DNA from: Codonopsis lanceolata
Taxonomy: Eukaryota; Streptophyta; Magnoliopsida; Asterales; Campanulaceae
Assembly (NCBI GenBank): GCA_013146195.2
Contig: CM028377.1
Coordinates: 39,876,241-39,940,240 of the forward strand
Length of the DNA stretch: 64,000 nucleotides
Direction of reading: 5' to 3'
The notes below the pieces were generated by a model, which searched no databases, had not been told where the DNA came from, and worked only from the letters and a program-made list of their open reading frames with translations. How positions within the stretch are numbered: position 1 is the stretch's first letter; the number at the start of each line of letters is the position of its first letter. Positions 12,972 through 21,924 of this stretch are shown here, in pieces. Made by a program: the position numbers and the translations under genes.

Positions 12972-14330
12972 TTAGGGAGATAATTTCATGCGACGCACAA
13001 GAGAAGTAGAAATGATAGAGTGGGTAGCACCAGGATCAATTAAAGCATACATGTTGCGGGTATAGAGATGTAAAGTACCTGCCACCACATCACTGGTTGC
13101 TCGAGCATCCCTAGTTGTCATAGCAAAAATTCTTCCTTGCGCCTTGGGTTTGTCCTTGTCCCCACTCCCCGAGCCTTTGTTGAAAGTATTTTTGAGCGGT
13201 TTCGGGCAGTTCCTGATCATATGCCCCACCTTACCACAGTTAAAACATGCCCCTGTCCCTCGGTAGCAAGGCTTGTTTGGATGCCAACCCCCACAAGTGC
13301 GGCACGTGTCGTCTATTTTATGGTTAAAATTCGGTCCCTGGTACTGAATCTGAGACTGATTCCTTGACGGCTGAGCTCCCCCCTTGAGACGGTTATCCTC
13401 AGTGGCCCTTCTCTTACTACCGTAACCACCACTTCCTTGACCACCAGATTGTCCCCGGTATCTCCCTGAGCTGTCCTCCGAGTTCCTCTTCTTATCTTCC
13501 TTTTTCCTGCGGTACTCAGCCGACTCCTGCTCGACCACCCGAGCCCAATCCATAACCTCTGCATGAGTTGGCAACTTCAAAGTTGTTAACCTAAAACTGA
13601 TTTGACTGTTGAGTCCTCTCTTAAATTTCCTTGCCTTCTGATCCTCATCCTTAAAGAAATTAGGAGCATATTTCGACAACTCCGTAAACTTAGCATTGTA
13701 CTCATCCACACTCATTGTCCCTTGCTCCAGGTTGAGAAACTCTACCAGTCTCCGTTCTCGCACACTACGAGGGAAATATTTCTTGTTAAAAGTTTCACGA
13801 AACATTTCCCGAGTATAAGTGGCCACACCGCTTGCCTGGGCAGTCCTCTCCTCTAACTCCCACCATTCACCAGCCTCACCTTCCAGCATAAATGTGGCAA
13901 ATCAAACCTTCTGCTCGTCGGTACATGTCATGGTTCCAAATATTTTTTCCATATTTTTCAACCATTCTTCCAGTTTCTCGGTGCCCGGCACACCAGTGAA
14001 GGTTTTAGGTTTCCACCTCTAGAAAGCTTCATGGGGGTCCTTAGTGGATGCCTGGTTTTGGGGTTGTGGCTGTGGTTGGGGTTCTGGTTGGGGTGGTGAT
14101 GGTGGTGGTGGAGTGTTTGCCTGACCCATATTTGCTAGGACGACCTGAGTGAGAGTTTGAAGGAGAGTCATAAGTGTTGGGTCCAAGGGACTGGGACCAT
14201 TAACATTGACTCCTGGTTGCTCTTCACTCGCAACCCCGGAGGTAGAGTTTTCGCCGACCCTTCCCCCATGACTAGTCTGTCCGCGACCACGACCACGCCC
14301 TCTAGGGCCCGAACGACCTCCATGAGCCAT
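12972..14330 (-). pseudogene. Gag and protease active site (chromovirus, broken by in-frame stops)
   Basis: The ATG at 14,330 begins an Arg/Gly-rich start (RGRGRGRGQ) and a Pro/Gln-rich stretch. The capsid-type gag region follows (MLEGEAGEWWELEE, SVDEYNAKFTELSKY), then a CCHC zinc knuckle (CFNCGKVGHMIRNC, about 13,205-13,250) and the protease active-site region DPGATHSIIS (about 13,008-13,041). All parts share one reading frame, interrupted by stops at 14,019-14,021, 13,902-13,904 and just after the protease motif at 12,972. Gag packages the RNA, and the protease cleaves the polyprotein. Proline in the active-site motif, where Ser or Thr normally follows Asp, is unusual and may be part of the decay. 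Confidence 0.9.
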
Positions 14331-14684
14331 CTATTACTGTACGTTTCATGGATAGCAAAAGTGTCACTCACACATAAAGTAGAGATACATTTCTAACATC
14401 TTTCGATTTAATGCTTAACCCTTAAAGCTTAAATGGTTATTATTCCATGGTTATTCACAAAAAAAAATTCATTAACATCGACTGAGAGGATTTAGGGTAC
14501 CAGACAAATCAAACTATACGCATTCAAATAAGGCTTTCTATACTAACCTCAAGAAAAATTTCCATTACATCCAAAAAATAAGTTCGAAAACATGGGACTT
14601 TAACCCACAACTGAGTGGAAAACAAAAAGGAGCTGATAACGTCCTTAAACACAAAAGAAAACGATTATCTTAAGGTACTACAAG
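14331..14684. other. Spacer between extra ORF and gag
   Basis: About 350 bp with no ORF, lying between the H3-like ORF and gag on the minus strand. It would be untranslated leader in the element's transcript. Confidence 0.5.
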
Positions 14685-15107
14685 TCACTCTATCCAACCA
14701 TTAGTGTGTGCTCTCCCGGCTATCGCCCCCTCTTCCTCGTCGGACTCGGAGTTCTCGGACTTGGAGTCTTCGGATGTGCTTTCTTCCATCTCATCATCTG
14801 TCTCGCCATCTTCTGAATCCGAGTCAACTTGTATGGGGTTCAAGAAAGACCCCAACTTGTCCTTGGGAGCTTCATTAATGGTTTGGGTGAGACTTGCGCG
14901 CACTAAATCTAGCACATGCCTAACATCCTTGGCTGCTTGCATGTGGGCACGTAAGTGAATCGCAAGCTAATCCTTAGCGTCCTTCATTTTACGAAAGGCA
15001 CGGCGGGAACGGACCAACTTCTCACGTACTTCATTAAACAACCCCCTAGGAACCGAGAGAGACTGGTTAGTACAGGTTTTCCTCGCTGTTTGTCGGGTTC
15101 GCGCCAT
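14685..15107 (-). pseudogene. Extra ORF of the chromovirus with histone-H3-tail-like N-terminus
   Basis: The ATG at 15,107-15,105 sits 132 nt downstream of the primer-binding site in a strong context (GGAATGG). The frame runs 140 codons to a stop at 14,685. Residues 1-11 read MARTRQTARKT; histone H3 starts MARTKQTARKS. Nine of the first ten residues are identical, and the differences (Lys4 to Arg, Ser10 to Thr) are conservative. Similarity ends after residue 11. A basic stretch follows (about residues 28-45, many Arg/Lys), then a middle segment that may be helical, then an acidic Asp/Glu/Ser tail (about 95-130). One in-frame TAG at codon 47 (14,969-14,967) breaks this copy. I know no family for it. 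Mimicry of H3 is inferred from the sequence; a chance match over such a span right at the start codon is unlikely. Confidence 0.75.
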
Positions 15108-15238
15108 TCCTACACATAACCATCGATGTATTAGTCCTTAAAAGAAACCCAAATTTCGATAATATGCTTATCTCTACCATCTCATTATTATTTCCATCAT
15201 AACCCTTAAAACCTATAACTCTCAGGATCTTATGCTAC

Positions 15239-15250
15239 GCTCTGATACCA
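15239..15250 (-). other. Primer-binding site, initiator-Met tRNA type
   Basis: On the minus strand TGGTATCAGAGC begins three bases after the end of the 5' LTR. This is the usual plant LTR-retrotransposon match to the 3' end of the initiator methionine tRNA, and it fixes the 5' LTR as the right-hand one. Confidence 0.93.
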
Positions 15251-15253
15251 CTC

Positions 15254-17116
15254 TGTAACGCCCCAAACTTGGTATCGACACCGCGGTCCCACAATTTGGT
15301 CACGTCACCATTACTAAATACCAAAACACAAAATATCCAAAATAAACATTACAATTTTTTTCCTAACCAAATACATTACTGTCTATTACAGATCCCATAA
15401 TATAACTAACACTACTAATCCCGAACAAATAATTGTTTATTAAAATAACCGTCAAAGTTAAGGATTTTATTCTTACACGAGTCACCCTTCAAATGGTCCA
15501 CCCGAGCCCAAAAGGATCTCACATTTACTTACGACCTGAAGAAAAGTAGAAAAGGGTGAGCGAACAATGCCCATCAAGTTCATACACAACCCCTCCGGTT
15601 TCTAAGGAGGAGTTGACCACAAGAAAAATATTTCGCCAAAGGTCAAATAAATTTAACAAGACCAATAATTGCATCAATCAGATATAAAAATAATAAAATC
15701 GAATACAACGCTAATTAGGAATTCCAAGTGAAAGATGAAGCTAGCTCAAAACAAATACGAGATATTCATTTGCCGCCAACCGTCTTATACCAGTTGGAAA
15801 CAAGGAACACCCATAGATTCCATGATCACTTAAGTGGTCAATTCGACCTGATTAACTGCCCCAATAGGCCTGAGCCCAATGAGCCTAAACCCGCAACGGG
15901 CGTGAAGGTATATCCAGATGACCTCACCACATGTCCAGCGGTGCTAAACATTTTCATCGTTTCACTAATGTTACATATTTCACGTAACTATTTATTTACT
16001 TAGTGATCACGGGAAAATTCCAAAAAAAGCCAAACGTAAAAAAAAAAAAAATATGTGTAACCCATTTTCCAATGAGTTGATATTTCAAAAAGTCAAACTT
16101 GGGTTACAAAAGTTTCAAAATTTGGATTATGAACAAAATAGGTTCGACGGAGTTCAAAGCAAATATCGACGAATGTCGAACATGTGTTTACAAAGAAAAT
16201 GTTAAGCCAATAAAGTCATAACGAAAACCTACCGAATAAAATAGGACGATCAAACAACTTTAAATAAGTATAATCCCTAACGAAAAAGTAGTGGACAATT
16301 AGCTTGTACGTGTAAGACACCAACGCCCGTACTGACCCAAATCTAACAACAAATACAGAACGGACACTAAATATTTTAAACAACATTTTACCCGCATCTA
16401 AGTAACTAAACTAATTTTATTTTTATAACTTCGTTTAATTTAATTTAATTTAATTTAATTTAATTTTTTTGTTTAGGAACCAACTTGAAAGTGGGTCAAA
16501 ACAATACTCAAAACATACTCTTACTACCAAATTAATTTAAACCACAAATTCTTTTCTTTTTTCTCTTCTTCCCTTTACAGCCGTCACCTCCCTCACCCCC
16601 CCCTCCCTTTTTTTTTTACATTGAGTGGACCTCTTCCCCCTTTCATCACCCATCACCCATCACACCATAACTTTCTTTTTCTTTTCTTTTTTTAATCCCC
16701 ATTCTGTGACTTCTCCTACAACCGTATCCCCCCTTACTCCCTCTATTTTATTATTTTCACTTTCCACCAAAACCACCACTCTCTTCACTTCTCCTTATTT
16801 CTTTTTTTTTTCCCTCTAGCCCTTCCCTTTCTGTATTTCCCATCTTTCTTCCTCCTGCATCTTTTGCTTCATCTCTTTCCCTTTTTTTTTTCCCATTCCT
16901 TCAAGCCTGCCCCTTCTCCTTTAAATAGTCTTCATAGAAACTCTCCTGCTCCCACCATTACTGCAGCTTAAAAGCTGCCCCCGTTTCCCTTCAACGGCAC
17001 CCAAACCGTCCACTCCGATGCCCCAAATTAACATCCCTCTAATTGTAATTTACTCTTACAACCGCTATATTAAGTATTATTGTGTTTATTACTATTGTTA
17101 TTAATATTAATATTAA

Positions 17117-17147
<31 letters not shown>

Positions 17148-17383
17148 ACCATCAAATGGACCACCAATTGAGCTCAAGCCCACTCTCAAAATAAATAACC
17201 CAATTGTATACCCAAACCTAAGTGAGCTCGCTCTTAAATTAAAATAGGCTCAATTATCGATTTTATTCAAATTAGACAAAAACATAAATACCGGCCCAAG
17301 TAACCAAATCAATATAGGCCAAAGTATATTTATTCTAATTAAACAAATAATATAATAATACTATCAAAAGTAGGGATATTACA
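15254..17383 (-). repeat. 5' LTR of the Tekay-like chromovirus
   Basis: 2,130 bp; it is the promoter-bearing copy because transcription runs leftwards. It lacks about 250 bp present in the partner LTR at 8,922-9,175. It has about 20 bp not in the partner near 17,305 and a shorter TTA run. TGCAT follows at 17,384-17,388. Confidence 0.92.
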
Positions 17384-17388
17384 TGCAT

Positions 17389-18290
17389 TCCTTCTAAGAC
17401 CTTCTTTTCTTGACCAGTTATACAAGATCATACCTCACACATAAACCCAGATATCCTATGATTCGCTACGGATGGCCTAACACCAAATCGTGTAGCATCA
17501 ATAGTGGAAATACACTCTCTCCCTAGATTTATTAGGTTATATTCACTATTAGTATATATGAAGGTTTTAATATTTGTTAATTAATAATGTTATACTTGGT
17601 TCGTTCTAGATAAATGTTCATACTTATTAATTTTGGGATGTCCAAACTAATGTTTTTCATGATTTTTTTAATAATAAATACTCTATCATTATTCTCAATA
17701 TTCCCTTAAACCTTCATTTAATATCAACATGACATATCATAAAACTCACTTATGTATAATATGAAGACTCAATTAATACTAATTATAACCTTTTTTATTC
17801 AAAAATCAAGAAAAATTACTAAAAAATATATGGGTATTATGATATTATCGTCTCAACACATTTTACAACACATCATTAATTGTATTTTCTCAATCTCTCA
17901 ATCTATATGCTTTATTAACGAAAAATATTTATCCAAAATGAATGGAGTAATTTATATTAAAAAATCATAAAATATTGTATTCATGTCTTAAACTAGACTC
18001 CGCCTAAACCCCGACTAAACCTCTTAATTTTATATAACGCCCGATAATTTTTAGAACATTGCTTGCGGAAACCTAAAGATATTTGAAAAACCTAAAATAT
18101 CTTGTTGCTTTCCATTAGGTAAAAGGATCTCTTGTAGTAGGTTTTTTTTTTTTTTTTTTTTAAATTTTAAAAGGAAACAAATTTAAAAAAAAAAAAACAA
18201 GATGCAAATTTACCGACTACTTTTCGGATTTCCATAATCAAATTAGAAAAAGGAAAGAAAAACACGGTCATCGCGTTGAATATTAAACGT
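17389..18290. other. Intergenic region, upstream of the PNRC-like gene
   Basis: The first bases continue the older repeat interrupted at 7,283. The rest is AT-rich without a recognisable gene. Homopolymer T and A runs lie at about 18,140-18,200. Confidence 0.45.
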
Positions 18291-18293
18291 GTC

Positions 18294-18316
18294 ACTCACG
18301 CGCTCCCTGCGTGAGT
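18294..18316. promoter_or_regulatory. Inverted repeat in the PNRC-like promoter
   Basis: Perfect 8-bp arms ACTCACGC and GCGTGAGT surround a 7-nt loop, about 60 bp upstream of the TATA box. It could be a dimeric factor site; no factor can be named. Confidence 0.45.
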
Positions 18317-18374
18317 AGGATTGTAATCTCCGCCTTTTCCTTGTCTCCACGTTGTCTCACCGCCTCCCCTCCCC

Positions 18375-18382
18375 TATATAAA
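18375..18382 (+). promoter_or_regulatory. TATA box of the PNRC-like gene
   Basis: TATATAAA lies about 155 bp upstream of the start codon. It is followed by a CT-rich leader (runs of CTCTCT at about 18,463-18,512), typical of plant 5' untranslated regions. Confidence 0.75.
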
Positions 18383-18531
18383 CCGCCCGTCTCTACCTTA
18401 TCAAATCATAGTTATCTCCATTATTACTGCTGAAAACGACGTGTTTATAAATTAATTCCGTCTCTCTCTCTCTCTCTAGAAATTCTCTCTCTCTAGAAAT
18501 TCTCTTTCTCTTTTGCAGCTACACAAATTTC

Positions 18532-19152
18532 ATGGGGTCTATTGCAATTCTTCAACCCAAAGATTGTCTGAACAAGAGATCACCTCGTGATAAGTTTATT
18601 TACTCAGCCATGAAGTCTGGCCGCCGGCTTCCCAATACTAACCCTAAACCTAAATATGACCATTTCCCTAAATCCAACCCTAACCCTAACCCTTACCCTA
18701 ACGTTAATAGATCTGACCGAAGAAAGAGAAGTTCCCCCAGACGCAACAGTAGCAACATCGACAACACCACGACGGCGGCGGAAGAGGCGCCGGCCAAAAA
18801 GCTTGTGATGGGACAAGTGAAGATTTTGAAACGCGGCGAAGGGTTGGATGTGTTGGAAGATGAGAAGAAGCCGGTGAAGGCCGAAGAAGTCAGAAGGACT
18901 GTGTCGAAGGATGTGAAAAAGGTTGATGTGGATCTAGTGAAGGGTGATGATTGGGGGTTGTCGACTACGGATCGGTTGGGTCCGGAGCCGGAGATGCTGC
19001 CGAAGCAGATGGTTAATGTTCCTGATTTGTATGCAGGGTTTGCGTTTGTCGATTCGCCGCCGCCGAGTTCCTTGCCGTTGCCGGCGTTTTTCACACAGAA
19101 ATTGGATCCTACTACGGATCTGCTTCGACTATTGCGTTTGAATCTGTCCTAA
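18532..19152 (+). CDS. Edc1/PNRC-like decapping activator (206 aa)
   Basis: A single-exon gene. The Arg/Lys/Pro/Asn-rich N-terminal two thirds look disordered (NPKPKYDHFPKSNPNPNPYP; RRKRSSPRR). The diagnostic part is near the C-terminus: YAGFAF at residues 167-172 followed by SPPPSSLPLP at 175-184. This is the arrangement of Edc1/PNRC proteins, in which the YAGxxF part activates DCP2 and the Pro-rich part binds the EVH1 domain of DCP1. The last residues (TDLLRLLRLNLS) contain an LxxLL-like leucine segment. Plant relatives are often mislabelled 'scarecrow-like'. From the family I infer a role in mRNA 5'-decapping in the cytoplasm. The start is the first ATG after the TATA box and CT-rich leader. 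A second exon in the 3' untranslated region cannot be excluded. Confidence 0.8.
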   Translation: MGSIAILQPKDCLNKRSPRDKFIYSAMKSGRRLPNTNPKPKYDHFPKSNPNPNPYPNVNRSDRRKRSSPRRNSSNIDNTTTAAEEAPAKKLVMGQVKILKRGEGLDVLEDEKKPVKAEEVRRTVSKDVKKVDVDLVKGDDWGLSTTDRLGPEPEMLPKQMVNVPDLYAGFAFVDSPPPSSLPLPAFFTQKLDPTTDLLRLLRLNLS

Positions 19153-19851
19153 AATTGGTATTTATTATGTTTCTTGTTCTCGGTGAAGTCAAATCAGACA
19201 CCTTTTGTTCAGTGGATAGGTGAAATTTGGTTGCTCCAGTCTTGAACTTTTCCCTAAATTTTAACTGGGAAAGGTTGGATTGGGAAAGCAAATTATCAAC
19301 TTCTTTTGATAAGATTAGGTAGATGGGTACTATTGCTGAAAGCTTTTTTGTTTATGGGATGTAAAGGTGTGTTGGGCAGTTTTAGGTTCTTGGGTTGTAT
19401 TAAAGTTAGGGTTCTTACTAATTTATTAGCTATGTCACTGTATCCCTGCATCTGATGTATGAGATACATTATTTATATAATGATTATATATCTAATGTTT
19501 TATTTTATGTCTATGTGCCATGAATTTTCCTTTACATCTTGTTATAGAATTGCACATCTCATGATCATTTGGGTGTGATAAATTTTTTGATATTCATTAG
19601 ATGTAAACTCTTTGATCTTCATTAGGCTGTATGTGGATTTGGTTTTTGGAGTGGTGATACAATCAATGTTTGTGTATGAGACTGGAATTCAGTGTTGATT
19701 GTGTTCCATGCAACATCTGTCTTGTGATTTGTGGAATTTTCTTCTAACTTGATAATATTTGAGCTTCCTTAACGTTTGAACTTCCAGAGTAAAAACATTT
19801 ATTGCTTTTATAAAAGTTTCGCCTTTAATGGTGGGAATTGTGGTTTGATAT
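19153..19851 (+). other. 3' untranslated and flanking region of the PNRC-like gene
   Basis: T-rich, with AT-rich stretches near 19,460-19,500 that could serve 3'-end formation. No canonical AATAAA stands out. No ORF of interest. Confidence 0.45.
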
Positions 19852-20420
19852 GCTGGGCAATTCTTTGAGCAGCAGGCAAGAAAGAGTTGCAGGGCTCTCG
19901 AGTCCATGGCTAGATGAGCTTGATGCTGTTTGGAATCCGAGGAAGCTTATGAAGGCGGTCTGAATCAGTGCTCTGAGATTATTTTGGAACAGATTTCCTT
20001 CCAAGGTGGGAATGGTCTTATTTGTTCTACAAGATGATCGTGGAAGCGGTCTGCAGCGATTCAGATGGAAAATTCTAGTAGGGTTGTGGTATAACTCAGT
20101 TTAGTTGTCATTCATGGTCAAGCAAGTATGTTAATCTATGGAAGGCAGTTCTTTGAGCAGTAGGCAAGAATAAGTTGCTGGACTTTCGAGTTCGTGGCTA
20201 GATGAGCTTGGCTGTTTGGAATCTGTGGAAGGTTATGAAGGTGGTCCATTTCAATTTTCCGAGATGATTATGGAAGAGATTTCCTTCCAAGGTGGAAATG
20301 GTCATATTTGTTTTCGGAGATGGTCGTGGAAGAGGTCTGCAGCTTTCAGATGGAAAATTCCGGTAGCACTGTGGTATAACTCAGTTTTGTTTCCATTTAG
20401 GAAAGTATGTTAATCTATGG
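19852..20420. repeat. Two-copy tandem duplication, 288-bp period
   Basis: The unit from about 19,852 to 20,142 is repeated at about 20,143-20,420. Shared landmarks at an offset near 288 bp include TTCTTTGAGCAG, GATTTCCTTCCAAGGTGG, CAGATGGAAAATTC and GTATGTTAATCTATGG. Copies differ by substitutions and small indels. ORFs in it are short and differ between copies, so coding is unlikely. A third, weaker similarity (TTCATGGCTGGACAAGCTTCATGCTG) lies near 28,005. Confidence 0.8.
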
Positions 20421-20712
20421 ACTGATAACGAATTGTACTTTGCAGGGGAAGATTCAAAAGTTCCAATTTATTTCACGTACTAATCGGTATATGGTATGTA
20501 TGATTTGCCAATCTCTGTTTATTGTATGCACGTTTGTTCTTCGGTACTATGATATGATTTGTTTTGATTGTGCAGAATTAGATAAAATGGTCTTAGGGAT
20601 AGTTTTTGTAAGACAAATCCTCCTTATTCGACTCATCGTGTTGATGGACTAAGCTGTGAGAGAATAAAGATTTATCTCACGAATTAAGATCCGTAAGACC
20701 AGGAAACTTAAG
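20421..20712. other. Gene-free spacer
   Basis: AT-rich, with an 81-codon ORF overlapping it that lacks family features. I see no gene. Confidence 0.35.
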
Positions 20713-21149
20713 TCTTTGTTGAATGAGTTGTAACAAAGGGGTCTTCAACCTTGTTGATCTCTCTGAAAGTGGTTCAAAACTAGATTTACCCCATGTTTTT
20801 TATTAACCTTTCGTGACTTGCAATGGTTGTGGTTCAAAAGCCCATGCTACAATTCTCACTTTAGTTTGACTACTTACCGTAAGTGCACAAATTATTTTTG
20901 ATAGGTTAATGTGACCACTTATTGGTATGGTCGCTGAGGACGAATTCATACAATGGTGGGAAAATGGGATCTTAATAGGAATTTAAGGTGCCTTTGTCCA
21001 GTGTCATCTCCCATCCCCTGTTATATGTTTTTTTTGAATTACCCCTTCACAACCAATTACAACAATTTTTCCCTCTACCATATTTTTTTAATCACATCTT
21101 TCGGTTTGAGTTGACGAGGTGGTTATTTATAATTTTACCGGAACATCAA

Positions 21150-21201
21150 TAAAACTGATCTTATATCGACATCGTGTCTAGGGCACGAACACATATACTA
21201 G
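21150..21201 (+). mobile_element. Helitron-like 3' end, first unit
   Basis: CGTGTCTAGGGCACG can form a short stem with CGTG/CACG arms. It is followed by AACACATATA and CTAG ending at 21,201, then T. The 5' end of this unit is not located. Confidence 0.6.
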
Positions 21202-21599
21202 TCTCTATTATAATAGAGATCAGGTATAACTAGCGGCCATGATGAGTTGTGGCAAAGACAACTTGCGGTCCAAATTGATCCATAAATATGTAAATTACGA
21301 ATAAACTCCTTAGTTATAGGTTTTGATTTAATTATCCCTCGACAACAAATTAAGTTGTAACCAACTCATGGGACAAAGCCCACATTCGCTTGACAACTTA
21401 CTATAAGTATGTAAATTACACATAAATCCGCTATAGGTATTGTTTGAATTATCCGTTTCACAACCAATTACAATAATATTTTCCTTTATCACATTGTTTT
21501 AGTTATATCTTTCATTTTGAGTTGATAAGATAGTTATTTATAATTTTACTCGAGCATCCATTATGCTGATCACATTCACGGCACGGGTAAAGATGCTAG
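21202..21599 (+). mobile_element. Small non-autonomous Helitron, second unit
   Basis: It starts directly after the first unit's CTAG with TCTCTATTATAATAGAG and ends GATGCTAG at 21,599 before T. Inside it shares text with the first unit (TTCACAACCAATTACAA, GTTATTTATAATTTTAC). No ORF. The head-to-tail arrangement of two related units is directly visible; family assignment rests on the TC...CTAG termini. Confidence 0.6.
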
Positions 21600-21924
21600 T
21601 TCAAAGGTAAAAGACATCCAAAGCTAAGCTATGAAGCTTTCTGGTGCTTGGAGTATCAATGAACACTCAAAAGTTTACCTTCACAGAGAAACTTCACAGA
21701 GAAAAGGTCGTTGGGATCACATAATTATCCCTTTCCTGGTTCAAACCGATATAGGCCATCAAAACTCATCAGAGGTAAAAAAGAAGAGTAGAGTAAAACC
21801 TACTTTTTAACCACAACCATTGCAAGTGAAAGGTTAATAAAAAACATGGGGTAAATCTAGTTTTGAACCACCTTCAGAGATCGACAAGGTTGAAGACCCC
21901 TTTGTTACAACTCATTCAACAAAG

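Larger units (their letters stand above)
7284..17383 (-). mobile_element. Complete Ty3/gypsy chromovirus, Tekay-like
   Basis: A 10.1-kb element transcribed on the minus strand. Its LTRs (7,284-9,684 and 15,254-17,383) begin TGTAATATCC and end GGGGCGTTACA on that strand. The flanks carry a perfect 5-bp target duplication, TGCAT at 7,279-7,283 and 17,384-17,388. In transcription order it has a primer-binding site, an extra ORF, gag with zinc knuckle, protease, reverse transcriptase, RNase H, integrase and a C-terminal chromodomain, then a polypurine tract. The chromodomain after integrase defines chromoviruses; the RKDQVLRRRTIP and ATWELEEEVREKYPELF text resembles the Tekay/Del branch. Many stops and frameshifts show this copy is not autonomous. 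Confidence 0.93.
20713..21924. repeat. 1.2-kb inverted-repeat structure, arms of about 120 bp
   Basis: The left arm, about 20,713-20,840, and the right arm, about 21,805-21,924, are reverse complements with only a few differences. Both contain GAATGAGTTGTAACAAAGG, AAAACTAGATTTACCCCATG and CTTGCAATGGTTGTGGTT. The interior holds two Helitron-like ends. Whether the arms are the termini of a foldback element or two insertions of one repeat is not decided by the sequence. Confidence 0.8.

Noticed and set aside
18693..19094. 133-codon minus-strand ORF inside the PNRC-like gene
   Set aside because: It is a shadow of the real plus-strand frame; only that frame has the YAGFAF/SPPPSSLPLP motifs.
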